From Cytobacillus depressus (GTDB lineage Bacteria; Bacillota; Bacilli; Bacillales; Cytobacillaceae), in assembly GCF_008923245.1 (NCBI RefSeq), contig NZ_WBOS01000009.1:81547-145546 (forward strand): a stretch of 64,000 nucleotides of DNA, read 5' to 3'. The notes under the pieces were generated by a model, which saw nothing but the letters and a program-made list of their open reading frames with translations, was not told where the DNA came from and did no database searches. This document shows positions 1-9,847 of this stretch, piece by piece (the stretch's first letter is position 1; the number at the start of each line of letters is the position of its first letter). The translations under genes and the position numbers were made by a program.

Positions 1-685
1 TAAAATGTCTCGCAGACGCCAAACGATTGCTAAGCGACTTGTAGAAGTCCAACATACCGCGGCGATGTTAACAACATTTAATGAGATCGATATGACTGCC
101 ATTATGAATTTAAGAAAGAAAAGAAAAGATGATTTCTTAAAACAATATGATGTGAAATTAGGATTCATGTCCTTCTTTACGAAAGCAGTTGTTGGTGCGT
201 TAAAAGCCTATCCTTTACTGAATGCAGAAATTGATGGCGATGAAATTGTCAAGAAAAACTTCTATGATATTGGTGTCGCTGTTTCTACTGACGGAGGATT
301 AGTCGTTCCTGTTGTAAGAGATGCCGATCGTTTAAACTTTGCTGAGATTGAAAAGGGAATTGGTGATTTAGCAAAGAAAGCGAGAGATTCTAAGCTTACA
401 TTAGCGGATATGCAAGGTGGAACGTTTACAATCACAAATGGGGGCACATTTGGTTCATTATTATCTACACCAATATTAAATGCGCCACAAGTTGGAATTT
501 TGGGCATGCATTCAATCCAAAACCGACCTGTTGCAATAGATAATGAAACAATTGAGAATAGACCGATGATGTATATCGCTCTTTCTTATGACCATCGCAT
601 TGTTGATGGAAAAGAAGCAGTCGGCTTTCTAGTAAAAGTGAAGCAGCTTCTCGAAGACCCTGAAAAATTACTATTAGAAGGGTAA
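1..685 (+). CDS. odhB: 2-oxoglutarate dehydrogenase E2 (dihydrolipoyl succinyltransferase), C-terminal part
   Basis: The reading frame is open from the left edge, so the lipoyl and E3-binding domains lie outside the window. What remains is the catalytic acyltransferase domain, about 226 residues counted from the first in-frame Met at base 5. It carries the catalytic SYDHRIVDG motif (His about 197, Asp about 201) and the family stretch [19 protein letters not shown]. The enzyme moves the succinyl group from E2 lipoyl-lysine to CoA in the cytoplasmic 2-oxoglutarate dehydrogenase complex. It is followed by sucCD, the next enzyme of the TCA cycle. The choice of succinyl- rather than acetyl-transferase rests on this neighbourhood and on sequence resemblance. 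Confidence 0.9.
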   Translation, partial: KMSRRRQTIAKRLVEVQHTAAMLTTFNEIDMTAIMNLRKKRKDDFLKQYDVKLGFMSFFTKAVVGALKAYPLLNAEIDGDEIVKKNFYDIGVAVSTDGGLVVPVVRDADRLNFAEIEKGIGDLAKKARDSKLTLADMQGGTFTITNGGTFGSLLSTPILNAPQVGILGMHSIQNRPVAIDNETIENRPMMYIALSYDHRIVDGKEAVGFLVKVKQLLEDPEKLLLEG

Positions 686-688
686 AAA

Positions 689-770
689 GGGCATGAGGAT
701 TGGATTCTAATTCCCACTCTACGATTCTTTTGGTGAAACGGGCATCAGGATCGCGTTCTGATTCCCACCC
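689..770. repeat. Two imperfect palindromes between odhB and sucC
   Basis: Two related units start at 689 and 740, 51 bases apart. Each begins GGGCAT and ends ATTCCC. The second is a good inverted repeat (GGGCATCAGGA pairing with TCTGATTCCC); the first is a decayed version of the same. Neither is followed by a long T run, so they may be weak attenuators or mRNA-processing hairpins rather than terminators. Confidence 0.5.
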
Positions 771-870
771 TATGTTTTTTGATAATAGGAAAATTAGGAA
801 GCTATTATCCGACAATTGGAATAGCTTCCAAGTATAAATATAAGACTTTCTAAATTAGAGGAGGAGTAAT

Positions 871-2031
871 ATGAATATTCATGAGTATCAAGGAAAAGAA
901 GTCCTTAGACAATATGGAGTTATGGTTCCGAACGGAAGAGTTGCTTTTACAGTTGAAGAGGCAGTTGAAGCAGCAAAAGAACTAGGTACTGAAGTATGTG
1001 TGGTGAAAGCACAAATTCATGCAGGTGGCCGTGGTAAGGCTGGCGGTGTAAAGGTTGCTAAAAATTTAGAAGAAGTACGTTTGTATGCGACCGAGATTTT
1101 AGGAAAAACACTTGTTACACATCAAACAGGGCCAGAAGGGAAAGAAGTCAAGCGTCTTCTCATTGAAGAAGGCTGTGATATTCAAAAAGAGTACTATGTT
1201 GGCCTAGTATTGGACCGTGCCACTTCACGCGTCGTTCTTATGGCTTCTGAAGAGGGTGGAACAGAAATTGAGGAAGTAGCTGAAAAAACACCTGAGAAGA
1301 TTTTTAAGGAAGAAATCGATCCAGTTGTTGGCTTAACTCCTTTTCAGGCTCGTCGAATAGCTTTTAATATTAATATTCCAAACAAACTAGTTGGACAGGC
1401 TGTTAAATTTATGATGGGCTTATATCAAGCTTATATCGAGAAGGACTGCTCTATTGCAGAAATTAATCCGCTAGTCATTACTGGCGACGGTAAAGTTATT
1501 GCCTTAGATGCAAAATTAAACTTTGACTCTAATGCTCTCTATCGTCAGAAAGATATTATTGAATTACGTGACTTAGATGAAGAAGATCCGAAAGAAATTG
1601 AAGCTTCCAAGTATGACTTAAGCTATATTTCATTAGATGGAAATATTGGGTGCATGGTGAATGGTGCGGGACTTGCGATGGCGACAATGGATATCGTTAA
1701 GCACTATGGCGGCGATCCCGCTAACTTCCTTGATGTTGGTGGCGGTGCAACAGCTGAGAAAGTAACAGAAGCCTTCAAAATTATTCTGTCTGATGAAAGC
1801 GTTAAAGGAATCTTTGTGAATATCTTTGGCGGAATCATGAAATGTGATGTCATCGCAACAGGCGTTGTAGAAGCCGCAAAACAAGTAGGCTTAAAGGTGC
1901 CTTTAGTTGTTCGTTTAGAAGGAACAAATGTTGATTTAGGCAAGAAAATTCTTGCTGAATCAGATATTGATATTATTGCAGCAGATTCTATGGCTGACGG
2001 TGCACAAAAAATTGTTTCATTAGTTGGTTAG
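871..2031 (+). CDS. sucC: Succinyl-CoA synthetase (ADP-forming) beta subunit
   Basis: This 386-residue protein is the ATP-grasp beta subunit of succinate-CoA ligase, which makes ATP from succinyl-CoA in the TCA cycle. It opens with [17 protein letters not shown], the usual family start. The nucleotide-binding [16 protein letters not shown] stretch is near residue 50 and the C-terminal phosphohistidine-contact region GGGAT is near residue 290. A strong GAGGAGGAG ribosome binding site lies 6 bases before the ATG at 871. The sucD start is 25 bases past the stop codon, so the two are co-transcribed. Length matches family members. Confidence 0.97.
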   Translation: MNIHEYQGKEVLRQYGVMVPNGRVAFTVEEAVEAAKELGTEVCVVKAQIHAGGRGKAGGVKVAKNLEEVRLYATEILGKTLVTHQTGPEGKEVKRLLIEEGCDIQKEYYVGLVLDRATSRVVLMASEEGGTEIEEVAEKTPEKIFKEEIDPVVGLTPFQARRIAFNINIPNKLVGQAVKFMMGLYQAYIEKDCSIAEINPLVITGDGKVIALDAKLNFDSNALYRQKDIIELRDLDEEDPKEIEASKYDLSYISLDGNIGCMVNGAGLAMATMDIVKHYGGDPANFLDVGGGATAEKVTEAFKIILSDESVKGIFVNIFGGIMKCDVIATGVVEAAKQVGLKVPLVVRLEGTNVDLGKKILAESDIDIIAADSMADGAQKIVSLVG

Positions 2032-2056
2032 GCGAAAAAGTAAAGGAGGAATCATA

Positions 2057-2959
2057 ATGAGCGTATTTATTAATAAAGATACTAAAGTAATCGTACAAGG
2101 AATTACAGGGGCAACAGCCCTCTTTCATACGAAACAAATGCTTGAATATGGTACACAGATTGTTGGTGGTGTCACTCCTGGAAAAGGAGGAACAGAAGTC
2201 GAAGGTGTACCTGTTTTCAATACGGTTGAGGATGCTGTAAAGTCTACTGGGGCAACAGCTTCAGTAATTTATGTTCCAGCTCCATTTGCCGCGGATGCGA
2301 TTTTAGAAGCGGTTGATGCAGAACTTGAACTTACAATCTGTATCACAGAGCATATTCCTGTACTAGATATGGTGAAGGTAAAACGCTATATGGAGGGCAA
2401 GAAAACTCGCCTAATAGGACCGAACTGCCCAGGTGTCATCACAGCAGACGAATGTAAGATTGGTATAATGCCAGGTTATATTCATAAGAAAGGTCATGTG
2501 GGAGTTGTTTCACGTTCTGGAACGCTAACCTATGAAGCAGTACACCAATTAACGACAGCTGGTATTGGCCAAACTACTGCTGTTGGTATCGGGGGCGATC
2601 CTGTTAATGGAACAAACTTCATCGATGTGTTAAAAGCATTTAATGAAGACCCTGAAACATATGCGGTTATTATGATAGGGGAGATTGGCGGTACAGCTGA
2701 AGAAGAAGCCGCTGAATGGGTGAAAGCGAATATGACGAAGCCTGTAGTCGGATTTATTGGTGGACAAACTGCTCCTCCAGGAAAACGTATGGGCCACGCA
2801 GGTGCGATCATTTCAGGCGGTAAAGGTACGGCAGATGAGAAAATCCGCGTCATGAACGAATGTGGAATTGAAGTTGCTCCTACACCATCAGTCATGGGTA
2901 AAACATTGATTAAAGTACTGAAAGAAAAAGGCCTTTACGATAAATGTAAAACACATTAA
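2057..2959 (+). CDS. sucD: Succinyl-CoA synthetase alpha subunit
   Basis: The 300-residue alpha subunit carries the CoA-binding N-terminal domain ([18 protein letters not shown]) and the phosphorylated active-site histidine in the [14 protein letters not shown] region near residue 245. I place the start at the ATG at 2057, which has AAAGGAGG six bases upstream. An in-frame start at 2024 would overlap the end of sucC and has no ribosome binding site. It forms the SucCD heterodimer with the preceding gene and ends in a strong terminator. Confidence 0.97.
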   Translation: MSVFINKDTKVIVQGITGATALFHTKQMLEYGTQIVGGVTPGKGGTEVEGVPVFNTVEDAVKSTGATASVIYVPAPFAADAILEAVDAELELTICITEHIPVLDMVKVKRYMEGKKTRLIGPNCPGVITADECKIGIMPGYIHKKGHVGVVSRSGTLTYEAVHQLTTAGIGQTTAVGIGGDPVNGTNFIDVLKAFNEDPETYAVIMIGEIGGTAEEEAAEWVKANMTKPVVGFIGGQTAPPGKRMGHAGAIISGGKGTADEKIRVMNECGIEVAPTPSVMGKTLIKVLKEKGLYDKCKTH

Positions 2960-3007
2960 TAAAGGAAATTAGGTTACTAAACAGAGACATTTTTATAATA
3001 AGGTCGA

Positions 3008-3059
3008 AACAAAAGAAAAATAGTCTTCTCTTTTCGGGAAGGCTATTTTTCTTTTGTTT
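3008..3059 (+). terminator. Rho-independent terminator of sucCD
   Basis: A stem of about 20 bp (AACAAAAGAAAAATAGTCTTC pairing with its complement) has a short loop and runs into T-rich DNA. The A-rich 5' arm and T-rich 3' arm would let it work in both directions. Confidence 0.85.
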
Positions 3060-3208
3060 AATTTTATAGGATGCTTAATGGATTAATTATAAAAATACTA
3101 TATTAAACTTTAATATTGGAGTATAACAATATACAATAAGAGAGGCTCGTTGAAAAAGCCCGATTATTTATAAGTAGATATGTTCAGCAATGTTAGGGAG
3201 GATTTCAT

Positions 3209-3817
3209 TTGATTAAAATAATCTGGCTGTATATCCTTTTGTTTTTTATAGCTCTATTAATGGGGTTCGTTGGTGCTCCCCAATGGATTGTTAATATCGT
3301 TTTTATTCTGTTCGTATTTGTCATTCTTTATATTTTATTCTATCCGATTCTGTTCGAAAAAGATCTCAAAAAGATCATGAGGTTTTTAAGAAAGTCGAAA
3401 CAATCACATTATCAATTTATTTACCATATGTTCAATGGGGATATGCAAGTCGCTGAAAAGTCGATTGAACGAATTCGTTCAAAGCAACTAAAAAATATCG
3501 ATAAGATTATGCTGTTAGTAAAGCAGGAGAGGTTCACGGATGCGAAAGCACTCCTTCCACAGTTAAGGAATTCCGTATATAAATGGTACTATAGTGCGGC
3601 AATTGCGCTTGAAGAAAAGGATGAAGAGGCATATAAGAAATTCAAATCTCATCTTAAAGATCCAATCTATATTTCGTGGCTTGAGATGGAGGAAAAAGTC
3701 CGTCTTGGCAGAAAAGATGAGGCATTAGCGATGCTCGATGAACAAATGGCGACGCTAAGAGGATTGAAATTATTATCCGCTGCACAATATCAAAAAGAGC
3801 TAGAAGAAAGATTCTAG
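3209..3817 (+). CDS. Membrane-anchored protein with a cytoplasmic helical (TPR-like) domain
   Basis: The 202-residue product starts at a TTG with AGGGAGG eight bases upstream. Residues 1-55 hold two membrane-spanning helices. The rest is charged and alpha-helical, with A-rich helix pairs (FTDAKALLPQLR, WYYSAAIALEEKDEEAYKKF, RLGRKDEALAMLDEQ) that look like degenerate tetratricopeptide repeats. The gene stands alone between two terminators. I do not recognise a named family; it may be a scaffold or assembly factor at the membrane, but that is inference from architecture only. Confidence 0.75.
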   Translation: MIKIIWLYILLFFIALLMGFVGAPQWIVNIVFILFVFVILYILFYPILFEKDLKKIMRFLRKSKQSHYQFIYHMFNGDMQVAEKSIERIRSKQLKNIDKIMLLVKQERFTDAKALLPQLRNSVYKWYYSAAIALEEKDEEAYKKFKSHLKDPIYISWLEMEEKVRLGRKDEALAMLDEQMATLRGLKLLSAAQYQKELEERF

Positions 3818-3833
3818 GACACTGAATAAATTG

Positions 3834-3886
3834 GTCCTGATCCCAGACTCGTTAGCATATAAATGGAGCGGGGATCAGCATTTTTT
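3834..3886 (+). terminator. Terminator after the TPR-like membrane protein
   Basis: CTGATCCC at 3837-3844 pairs with GGGATCAG at 3871-3878, followed by CATTTTTT. The loop is long (about 26 bases). Confidence 0.7.
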
Positions 3887-3991
3887 AATGAAATGGCTTT
3901 GTTAAACAATGTTGTTAATGGACACGCGGTTTCGATTTACCTTCCATAAAGAGTCGGCGTTACTTAAAACAAAATGCAATTGAAAATGAAT

Positions 3992-4024
3992 GAAGCTGTT
4001 GCTACAAATGTTCGCAACAGCTTC
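3992..4024 (-). terminator. Terminator of the M28 peptidase gene
   Basis: A perfect 11-bp stem (GAAGCTGTTGC with GCAACAGCTTC) with an 11-base loop. Reading the minus strand it is followed by a T-rich stretch, 11 bases past the M28 stop codon. Confidence 0.8.
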
Positions 4025-4034
4025 CAATTAGATA

Positions 4035-5429
4035 TTAAAGGTGTAGATCCCCATCAAACTTAGCTTCTATAGGTATAGGGGCTACCTTAGAACGTTCTAA
4101 AGCCGGTGTATCAGGACGGGCTGCCTGATAGATGGCCGCGCCTAGTACTTGAGCTGTTTTTAATAGTTTTTCTTTGCTTATTAATTCAATTTTATCATTA
4201 GGAGAATGGTATTCTGGTTCTAGGGGAGCATACGAAAAGACAGCTGCCGGAATGCCAACCTCTGTGAATGGCTGGTGGTCACTCCTTCCGACTTGGTTAT
4301 ACGAAATCGCTTCATACAATCGAGTTCCGGCCGAATTTCCTAAAGTTGTGACGGTGTTCGGCTTGCCATCTACTGTAAACATTGCAAATTCCCCGGCATT
4401 TTTGCTTCCTACCATGTCCATATTAAACATTGCAACCGTACGGTTAATTTCATCCTTGGAAAGCTGCTTAGTATAATGATAGGATCCTAGCAAACCTCTT
4501 TCTTCTGCACCAAACGTAATAAAACGAATTTCGGTATCAGTAGGGGTGTTTGCCAGTACTCTAGCTAACTCCAATAAAACAGACGTTCCTGATGCGTTGT
4601 CACTCGCGCCTGTACCAACTGCAACGGAATCATGATGAGCTCCAACCATGATAATTTGCTTTGTATCATTATTGGCTTGCGGTTTTTTGGTGGCAATGAC
4701 ATTATAGGAGGTTGCCATGGTAAACTTCGCACCTTCAATTCGCATTGTGCCGGTAAGAGCTGTTTGTCCCAAAGTAGAAACTAATGCGTCCCCCTCTGCT
4801 TTGGTCATGAATAAGGTTGGAAGATTCGATTCATCAGCTGCAAGGTTTGACGTGGGTAATCCTGCCACATCGTTGATAATAATGACTCCGCTTGCCCCGG
4901 CATTTTTGGCATTTGACATTTTTGTTGCAAAGGGAATTCCTCCGCCTCGATGAACCAAAGCAATTTTTCGGGATACATCTTTTCCAGCCACTTCAGCTTC
5001 ACTTCCAAGTCCAACATATACCAACTCACTGCTCATTCCGCCGGATGGTGTATTTTGCGAGTAACCAAAAGCCGTTACCTGATAACTCGTTCCATTTACA
5101 GAAAAAGAGGCTGTCGTTGGTCTGTTGTAGCTGGATACAATTTTAAATGGCTGGATCTCCACATTATTGAAGCCATATTGCTTAAATTGATTTGCTATGT
5201 ACTCTACCGTTTGGTCTTCCTTTGCTGTGCCGGCTACACGCGGGCCGATGGTCTCTGCCAAATAAGAAACATTTTCATAAATACGATCGACATCAATGCG
5301 TTTTACAACCTTGTTGTCAAAGGCTTGTTGGGATGGATTGTCCCTTGTCTCTGCAAAAGCAGAGTGTGAAGCTGCCAATAAACTTCCAATAAGAATTGTT
5401 GTACCTACAATCTTCGTACCCTTTTTCAA
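4035..5429 (-). CDS. Secreted M28-family zinc aminopeptidase with PA domain
   Basis: The 464-residue preprotein has a typical signal peptide (KKGTKIVGTTILIGSLL..., cleavage after AFA near residue 26). A protease-associated (PA) insert spans about residues 120-230, and an M28 di-zinc peptidase domain follows. The metal ligands are visible: H265/D267 in GAHHDS, D277 in GASDNASG, E309/E310 in GAEERGLLGS, D338 in NMDMVG and H408 in EYHSPND. It resembles Bacillus YwaD-type aminopeptidases, which release N-terminal residues from extracellular peptides. The start is a TTG preceded by GGGAGGGG. It lies upstream of a second secreted peptidase on the same strand but has its own terminator. Confidence 0.92.
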   Translation of the reverse strand: MKKGTKIVGTTILIGSLLAASHSAFAETRDNPSQQAFDNKVVKRIDVDRIYENVSYLAETIGPRVAGTAKEDQTVEYIANQFKQYGFNNVEIQPFKIVSSYNRPTTASFSVNGTSYQVTAFGYSQNTPSGGMSSELVYVGLGSEAEVAGKDVSRKIALVHRGGGIPFATKMSNAKNAGASGVIIINDVAGLPTSNLAADESNLPTLFMTKAEGDALVSTLGQTALTGTMRIEGAKFTMATSYNVIATKKPQANNDTKQIIMVGAHHDSVAVGTGASDNASGTSVLLELARVLANTPTDTEIRFITFGAEERGLLGSYHYTKQLSKDEINRTVAMFNMDMVGSKNAGEFAMFTVDGKPNTVTTLGNSAGTRLYEAISYNQVGRSDHQPFTEVGIPAAVFSYAPLEPEYHSPNDKIELISKEKLLKTAQVLGAAIYQAARPDTPALERSKVAPIPIEAKFDGDLHL

Positions 5430-5584
5430 AATCGTTCCCCTCCCTATTTAACAATCAAGTTAATTATATAGTCATAGTTTAAACGTCTTCAATGGGAGGT
5501 TTTGTCGTATTATGACTAGTACTACTGAATGATTGTGAGCAGGTTGTAATATTTAATAATGTTGATTTTCCCGTGCCATTTATT

Positions 5585-5740
5585 TTAGCTGTATTTCTCG
5601 TTTAATTTCAGGATCCTTTCCTCATACATTTTCTTAGTTATGCGGCTTATAGCATACGGCCCCCATACATTAATAAAATGCTTCATTTCCTTTTCTCGAG
5701 CTCTTACGCTACTAATCTTGACGCCATTGCGCCCATATGT
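5585..5740 (-). pseudogene. Fragment of a phage-type tyrosine integrase (N-terminal part)
   Basis: Fifty-one codons on the minus strand read TYGRNGVKISSVRAREKE, then MKHFINVWGPYAISRIT, and end at a stop after LNEKYS. This matches the SAM-like core-binding region of Bacillus phage integrases. It has no start codon and no catalytic domain, and a stop codon lies directly upstream, so it is a relic. The rest of the 5430-5850 gap shows no gene. Confidence 0.6.
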
Positions 5741-5810
5741 TTAAGCCAGTCCTAGGCGAATTGCCCAAAAGATATATGTTATTGCATTATTTTAGAAAAT
5801 TGGAAAATGA

Positions 5811-5844
5811 AAAAGGAGTTGACCCCGTAAGGCCAACCCCTTGC
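5811..5844 (-). terminator. Terminator of the M14 carboxypeptidase gene
   Basis: On the minus strand AAGGGGTTG pairs with CAACTCCTT and is followed by TTTT. It starts just past the stop codon of the M14 gene. Confidence 0.7.
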
Positions 5845-5850
5845 AAACCG

Positions 5851-8256
5851 TTAGTTTATTGTAAGCGTTACAGAATTATAGTTTTTCCCATTACCAAGTG
5901 GATTGTAGTTTTTCTCAATGTTTCCTGCGGCGTCCACGGCGAAATAATTGATGGTTGTTGTCTTTTCAATTTTTAATGTTTCTGCAAATTCGCGGGTGCC
6001 GCTTAAATTAATTTTAGCTGATTGGAAGGTAGGGCGGCTGCCGTCAAGCGTATAATAAATGGTGGCTGGCTCACTTGTTTCAATCTTAACTTCAACCGGA
6101 CCTGTGTATTTACCGTTTCCAGGTGTAGCTTTTGAGGAAGGCGGCTGATGGTCTTTTGAACTGTTGTAGGCTACTTTAATTAAGCCAATCAATCCATTGG
6201 CAAATTCCATTGCTTCTTCATGACCTTCTACAAAGGCTGGCTGGAATCCAACTGCCTGCCATCTTTTTGTATCCTTATTCCATAAATCTGCCCCTACTTC
6301 GAAGTTCCAGGCATAAATCCCCTTTTCATACCATAGGTAGTCCGCAGAGTTACCTGCAGCAGAGTATAGTACGTCAGGAATTGGACCTGTACGGCTAGGT
6401 AGAATGACCGTTCCGCGGTGGTCTTGAATATCATTTAAGATGTTATTAGAAGCTGCCCAGTAAAACGCTTCTTCACCAGCTGATGGGCGTGGCAGTGTTG
6501 TACGTTTTGAATCGTAAGCACCAGGGGACCACATGAAGTAGCCGCCATAACTATGAATATTCATTGCAAACTTAATATTTGGGTTTTTGTCAGCAAGCCA
6601 GACAAGGTTTCTTGCTTCAGGCTCAGAGTTTTCAGCTGGTCCAGCGTAAGTTTCTCCCGTGCAACTTGTACCTCCGCCAATATAACCATCAAAAACGGAA
6701 CCAACAGAATGGTTGCGGTTAAGGTCAACTCCCCAATTATTGCGGTACCCAGGGTCAGAGGCAGTGGGACCACAGTGATTGGTCATATTCTTCCGCTGCA
6801 TATTGTAATCATTGAAGCTGTAATTGGCACCATCAGGGTTTACTGAAGGTACAAGGAATATATCAAGATTATCGACAAGCTTTCTTGTCTCACTATCTTG
6901 ACTATAGTTTCGCAGTAGTCTTTCCGCCGTTTCGATTGTTACGAGTGGGGTCACCCATTCACGGGCATGCTCCTGAGCATATCCAAGAACACCTGGTTTA
7001 GAACCGTCACGATGCTTGCCGATCCGGATCGCTTTTACTGTAAAAGGATCACGGGAAACGTCTTCCCCTGCTTTTAAGCCGTCAGTTAATATCACAGCAT
7101 TTGTAGTTGGTGGGACAACACCAGCACCAGTATTACCGCGGTATGTAGTCGCAGTTACAAGTTGGCTAGCATTCTCATTCAGTGCTTTAACCACTTGTGC
7201 TGCAGTACTTGTCGCCTTTCCTGACGAATCAGTAGCTAAATCTACTAATATCTTGGTACCATCTACAGTCACTTTTATTGGTGCATTATTGGTTCCCGGA
7301 TTCTTGAATTCTACCGATACATCATTCCCGCCTTCATGCCCCCATGCTTTTGAGGAAACAACAACTGCGAGATTCGTCGTGCCGCCGATAGTTGCTTGGG
7401 CAAGACGTCTGTAACCATTTGTTTTATTTGGCATATCAATGATTTCTACCAAGTTCGGGAATTCTTTTGCAAGTTTTTCGGCACGTTCATATAATTCATT
7501 TGGTGCCATATAGTGGTCAACAAAATCCGTAACATAATCTGTTTTTGGATGTTTCGGCTCTTTCCCTAACCATTCAGTAATGGTGCTCGTGGCTGTTCCT
7601 CCAAGATTACTTTCAATTTTAACAGATGAAGGAATGGCGCTAACTGGTAGAAGCAAATAGTGATATAAATATTCACCGTAATCTACCAATCTAGAAAGTG
7701 TAGCAGATTTTTCCTCACCGTTCTCGGTCCAAGTTGCTTTCAGTGCTGTGCTAGCAGTCGCACCGGCACTTGATTTCACTTCGAGATATAGGAAGGTGCC
7801 TGATTGATTGTTAAAATGGTTTGCCCTAAGGACTTTAAGTGTATCCTCGGAAGCTGCCAGACTGGCTTGCAGCTGGACAGCAGATTGTCGCTCAGCCACG
7901 CGTGTGTTCCATTGATTTTCGGTGATCAGGGTCTCTTTTACATTGATGCCAAAGGTCTTTAACATGACAATTTCTGTTGGTGTGACAACGGCATCCACTT
8001 CATAGACTCCGTCGTGTGCTTCGATTCTGTGGGTAAGGTCAATTCCAAGCTCAAGAAGCTTGTCCTTTGCCTTATCATTTGGTACTACAAGTTGAACAAT
8101 TGAGACCGATTCTTCCTCTGGAATCGGCAGGTCAGGCTCTTCGACCGCTGCAACCGGAATACTTAGGCTTGGATAAAATGTAGAGAACCCTAGTCCGGTT
8201 ATGGCAGTCATCACCACTAAATTCCTTTTCCATTTCTGCTTTTTCTGTTTTGTCAA
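5851..8256 (-). CDS. Secreted M14 zinc carboxypeptidase with an insert and a C-terminal beta-sandwich domain
   Basis: The product is about 801 residues. It has a basic N-terminus, a signal peptide to roughly residue 40, a pro-like region, and a peptidase M14 domain. Counting from an in-frame TTG at 8271, the zinc ligands are H435/E438 (QEHAREW) and H573 (NIHSYGG), with catalytic E658 (NFEVGAD). The stretch at about 300-405 (AWGHEGGNDVSVEFKNPG onward) sits inside the peptidase fold and looks like an inserted domain. The last 80 residues resemble the chitobiase/hexosaminidase C-terminal beta-sandwich (EPATIYYTLDGSRPTF). I prefer the TTG at 8256, with GGGGGTG six bases upstream; 8271 would place that site inside the gene. 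It probably degrades extracellular peptides from the C-terminus. Confidence 0.88.
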   Translation of the reverse strand: MTKQKKQKWKRNLVVMTAITGLGFSTFYPSLSIPVAAVEEPDLPIPEEESVSIVQLVVPNDKAKDKLLELGIDLTHRIEAHDGVYEVDAVVTPTEIVMLKTFGINVKETLITENQWNTRVAERQSAVQLQASLAASEDTLKVLRANHFNNQSGTFLYLEVKSSAGATASTALKATWTENGEEKSATLSRLVDYGEYLYHYLLLPVSAIPSSVKIESNLGGTATSTITEWLGKEPKHPKTDYVTDFVDHYMAPNELYERAEKLAKEFPNLVEIIDMPNKTNGYRRLAQATIGGTTNLAVVVSSKAWGHEGGNDVSVEFKNPGTNNAPIKVTVDGTKILVDLATDSSGKATSTAAQVVKALNENASQLVTATTYRGNTGAGVVPPTTNAVILTDGLKAGEDVSRDPFTVKAIRIGKHRDGSKPGVLGYAQEHAREWVTPLVTIETAERLLRNYSQDSETRKLVDNLDIFLVPSVNPDGANYSFNDYNMQRKNMTNHCGPTASDPGYRNNWGVDLNRNHSVGSVFDGYIGGGTSCTGETYAGPAENSEPEARNLVWLADKNPNIKFAMNIHSYGGYFMWSPGAYDSKRTTLPRPSAGEEAFYWAASNNILNDIQDHRGTVILPSRTGPIPDVLYSAAGNSADYLWYEKGIYAWNFEVGADLWNKDTKRWQAVGFQPAFVEGHEEAMEFANGLIGLIKVAYNSSKDHQPPSSKATPGNGKYTGPVEVKIETSEPATIYYTLDGSRPTFQSAKINLSGTREFAETLKIEKTTTINYFAVDAAGNIEKNYNPLGNGKNYNSVTLTIN

Positions 8257-8451
8257 AAACTGCACCCCCAAAATGCTAGAAATTTTAATACAAGCTTATT
8301 GTAAATTGAATGTACTTAATATCTTGTCGTAAAATCAGGGGCAGTTAAAAATCCGCTCTACAAAAATTTTATTGAGAAAATATAATACTTTATTTTAGAA
8401 GAATAAATTTTTAGGTTGTTTTTCCTATTTAAAAAGTACTGTGCCACTCGA

Positions 8452-8492
8452 AAAGTCTAGTAATTTTAGGAGCACAAAAGTTACTAGATTTT
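8452..8492. other. Hairpin in the 540-bp gap before the L25 gene
   Basis: TCTAGTAA at 8456-8463 pairs with TTACTAGA at 8481-8488, followed on the plus strand by TTTTATT. It could be a terminator, but no gene ends just before it. I see no convincing coding sequence elsewhere in 8272-8812. Confidence 0.4.
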
Positions 8493-8812
8493 ATTCCATT
8501 ATAAATCACATAAATTGTATATTGATAATCAACTGTTTTTATTGTTTAATAATGTTGCTTTTTGTTTAAATTTGTAAAAGGAAAGTTATAATATATTTCA
8601 TGTGAATTGCGGCTCTGTTGTTAAAAACCATTAAATGCCTATCAACCTTTGTGCCAGTCCAATATTTAATGAAGAAACAAGAATTATTTTGAATGGGCCT
8701 TTTCAATGAAATAATAGAATTGATTAGGTATACTTGAATAGTAAGGTAATTTTTAGACATTTCTATAAAAATGAAAGTCTAAGATTCAAATAAAAAGAAG
8801 GGTGGAAGTAAA

Positions 8813-9400
8813 ATGAATACGTTAGTAGCTCAAGAAAGAAAAGACTTTAAAAAAGGTTCTTTGAGGAAATTGAAAAATAATGGAGAGATTCCTGCAGTTG
8901 TTTATGGTAGGGAGATTAATACAAAATCTATTTCTATTAAAAACGCAGATTTACTAAAAGTGATAAAAGCTATTGGTAGAAATGGCATAATATCTCTTAA
9001 TCTTGATGGAAAATCAACAAGCGTTATTTTAAGAGATTATCAAAATAAAGCTATAACAAAAGAAGTAGTTCATGTAGACTTCCTTCAAGTTAATCAGCAC
9101 ACTGAAATCGACACTAAAGTGAATGTAATTCTAAAGGGAACATCGAATGGCGAGAAAGCCGGGGGAATAGTGAAACAATTTCTTCACGAATTGAATATAA
9201 CTGCTAAAGCAAATGATATCCCTGATAATATTGAAATTGATATCACTGATTTTGAAATCGGTCGGACTGTACGAGTAGGAGATCTTAAAAAAGATTATAG
9301 TAACTTTACAATCAATAATGAGAATGATGAAACTATAATAATGATAGACTATGCGAAGACCACAGAGGAAGAAGAGGATATTAGTGCAGTTGAAGTTTAA
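8813..9400 (+). CDS. 50S ribosomal protein L25 / general stress protein Ctc
   Basis: The 195-residue protein has the L25 fold that binds 5S rRNA (residues 1-90, ending KEVVHVDFLQV) and the C-terminal TL5/Ctc beta domain (about 95-180, VGDLKKDY), plus an acidic tail. AAGGGTGG precedes the ATG. It is monocistronic here, whereas Bacillus ctc usually sits beside prs and pth (spoVC). Its composition is more A-rich than nearby enzymes. It may therefore be a second, diverged L25 copy; whether another copy exists cannot be seen from this window. Confidence 0.88.
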   Translation: MNTLVAQERKDFKKGSLRKLKNNGEIPAVVYGREINTKSISIKNADLLKVIKAIGRNGIISLNLDGKSTSVILRDYQNKAITKEVVHVDFLQVNQHTEIDTKVNVILKGTSNGEKAGGIVKQFLHELNITAKANDIPDNIEIDITDFEIGRTVRVGDLKKDYSNFTINNENDETIIMIDYAKTTEEEEDISAVEV

Positions 9401-9557
9401 AGAGTTCGTCTTAATACTTTCTGCAACAAATATCCCTCTATGCTAATGCTCTGCCAAGCTTAGCTAATTTCAAATTACCGTTTAGAATTATAAATAAACC
9501 GAAAAACTATGTCAATACGTTTAAAGCATTTAAAATGAAATGTTTTTCCAATAAAAA

Positions 9558-9604
9558 AAATCAAAGCAGCAATACTATAGGTATAACTGCTTTGATTTCT
9601 TTAT
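9558..9604 (+). terminator. Terminator downstream of the L25 gene
   Basis: A perfect 12-bp stem (AAATCAAAGCAG with CTGCTTTGATTT) and an 18-base loop, followed by CTTTATTT, about 160 bases past the L25 stop. Confidence 0.75.
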
Positions 9605-9847
9605 TTACTTGATTGAACTTGAAATACCTCAATAGTACCAATCATTTCAATTCCAGGAATACTTGTACTTAATTAAGACGGTATTCGAGTCTTCTGCCCA
9701 ATGTCCTGTATAAGAAATAACGGCATCTATATCTATAACATCTTTAAGTTTTAGATGTGAAACCTTAAAAGATGCTAACATTTTGCTAACGCAATCCCAT
9801 AAGAAACGGTTAATTGCCGTTAAAGAAGTTACAGCCAACAATATCAA
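9601..9847 (-). pseudogene. Unrecognised, frameshifted gene remnant
   Basis: A minus-strand frame of 66 codons (containing KLKDVIDIDAVISYTGHW) stops at 9647. The next frame continues with IEMIGTIEVFQVQSSK and a stop at 9601-9603, so a single-base shift would rejoin a plausible protein end. I do not recognise the family. The 5' part overlaps an 18-bp repeat shared with the integrase remnant downstream. Confidence 0.35.

Noticed and set aside
465..815. Minus-strand open frame across the end of odhB
   Set aside because: It is a shadow of odhB, has no ribosome binding site and no protein-like pattern.
8566..8760. 64-codon minus-strand frame upstream of the L25 gene
   Set aside because: No ribosome binding site, no terminator, and composition of random AT-rich DNA.
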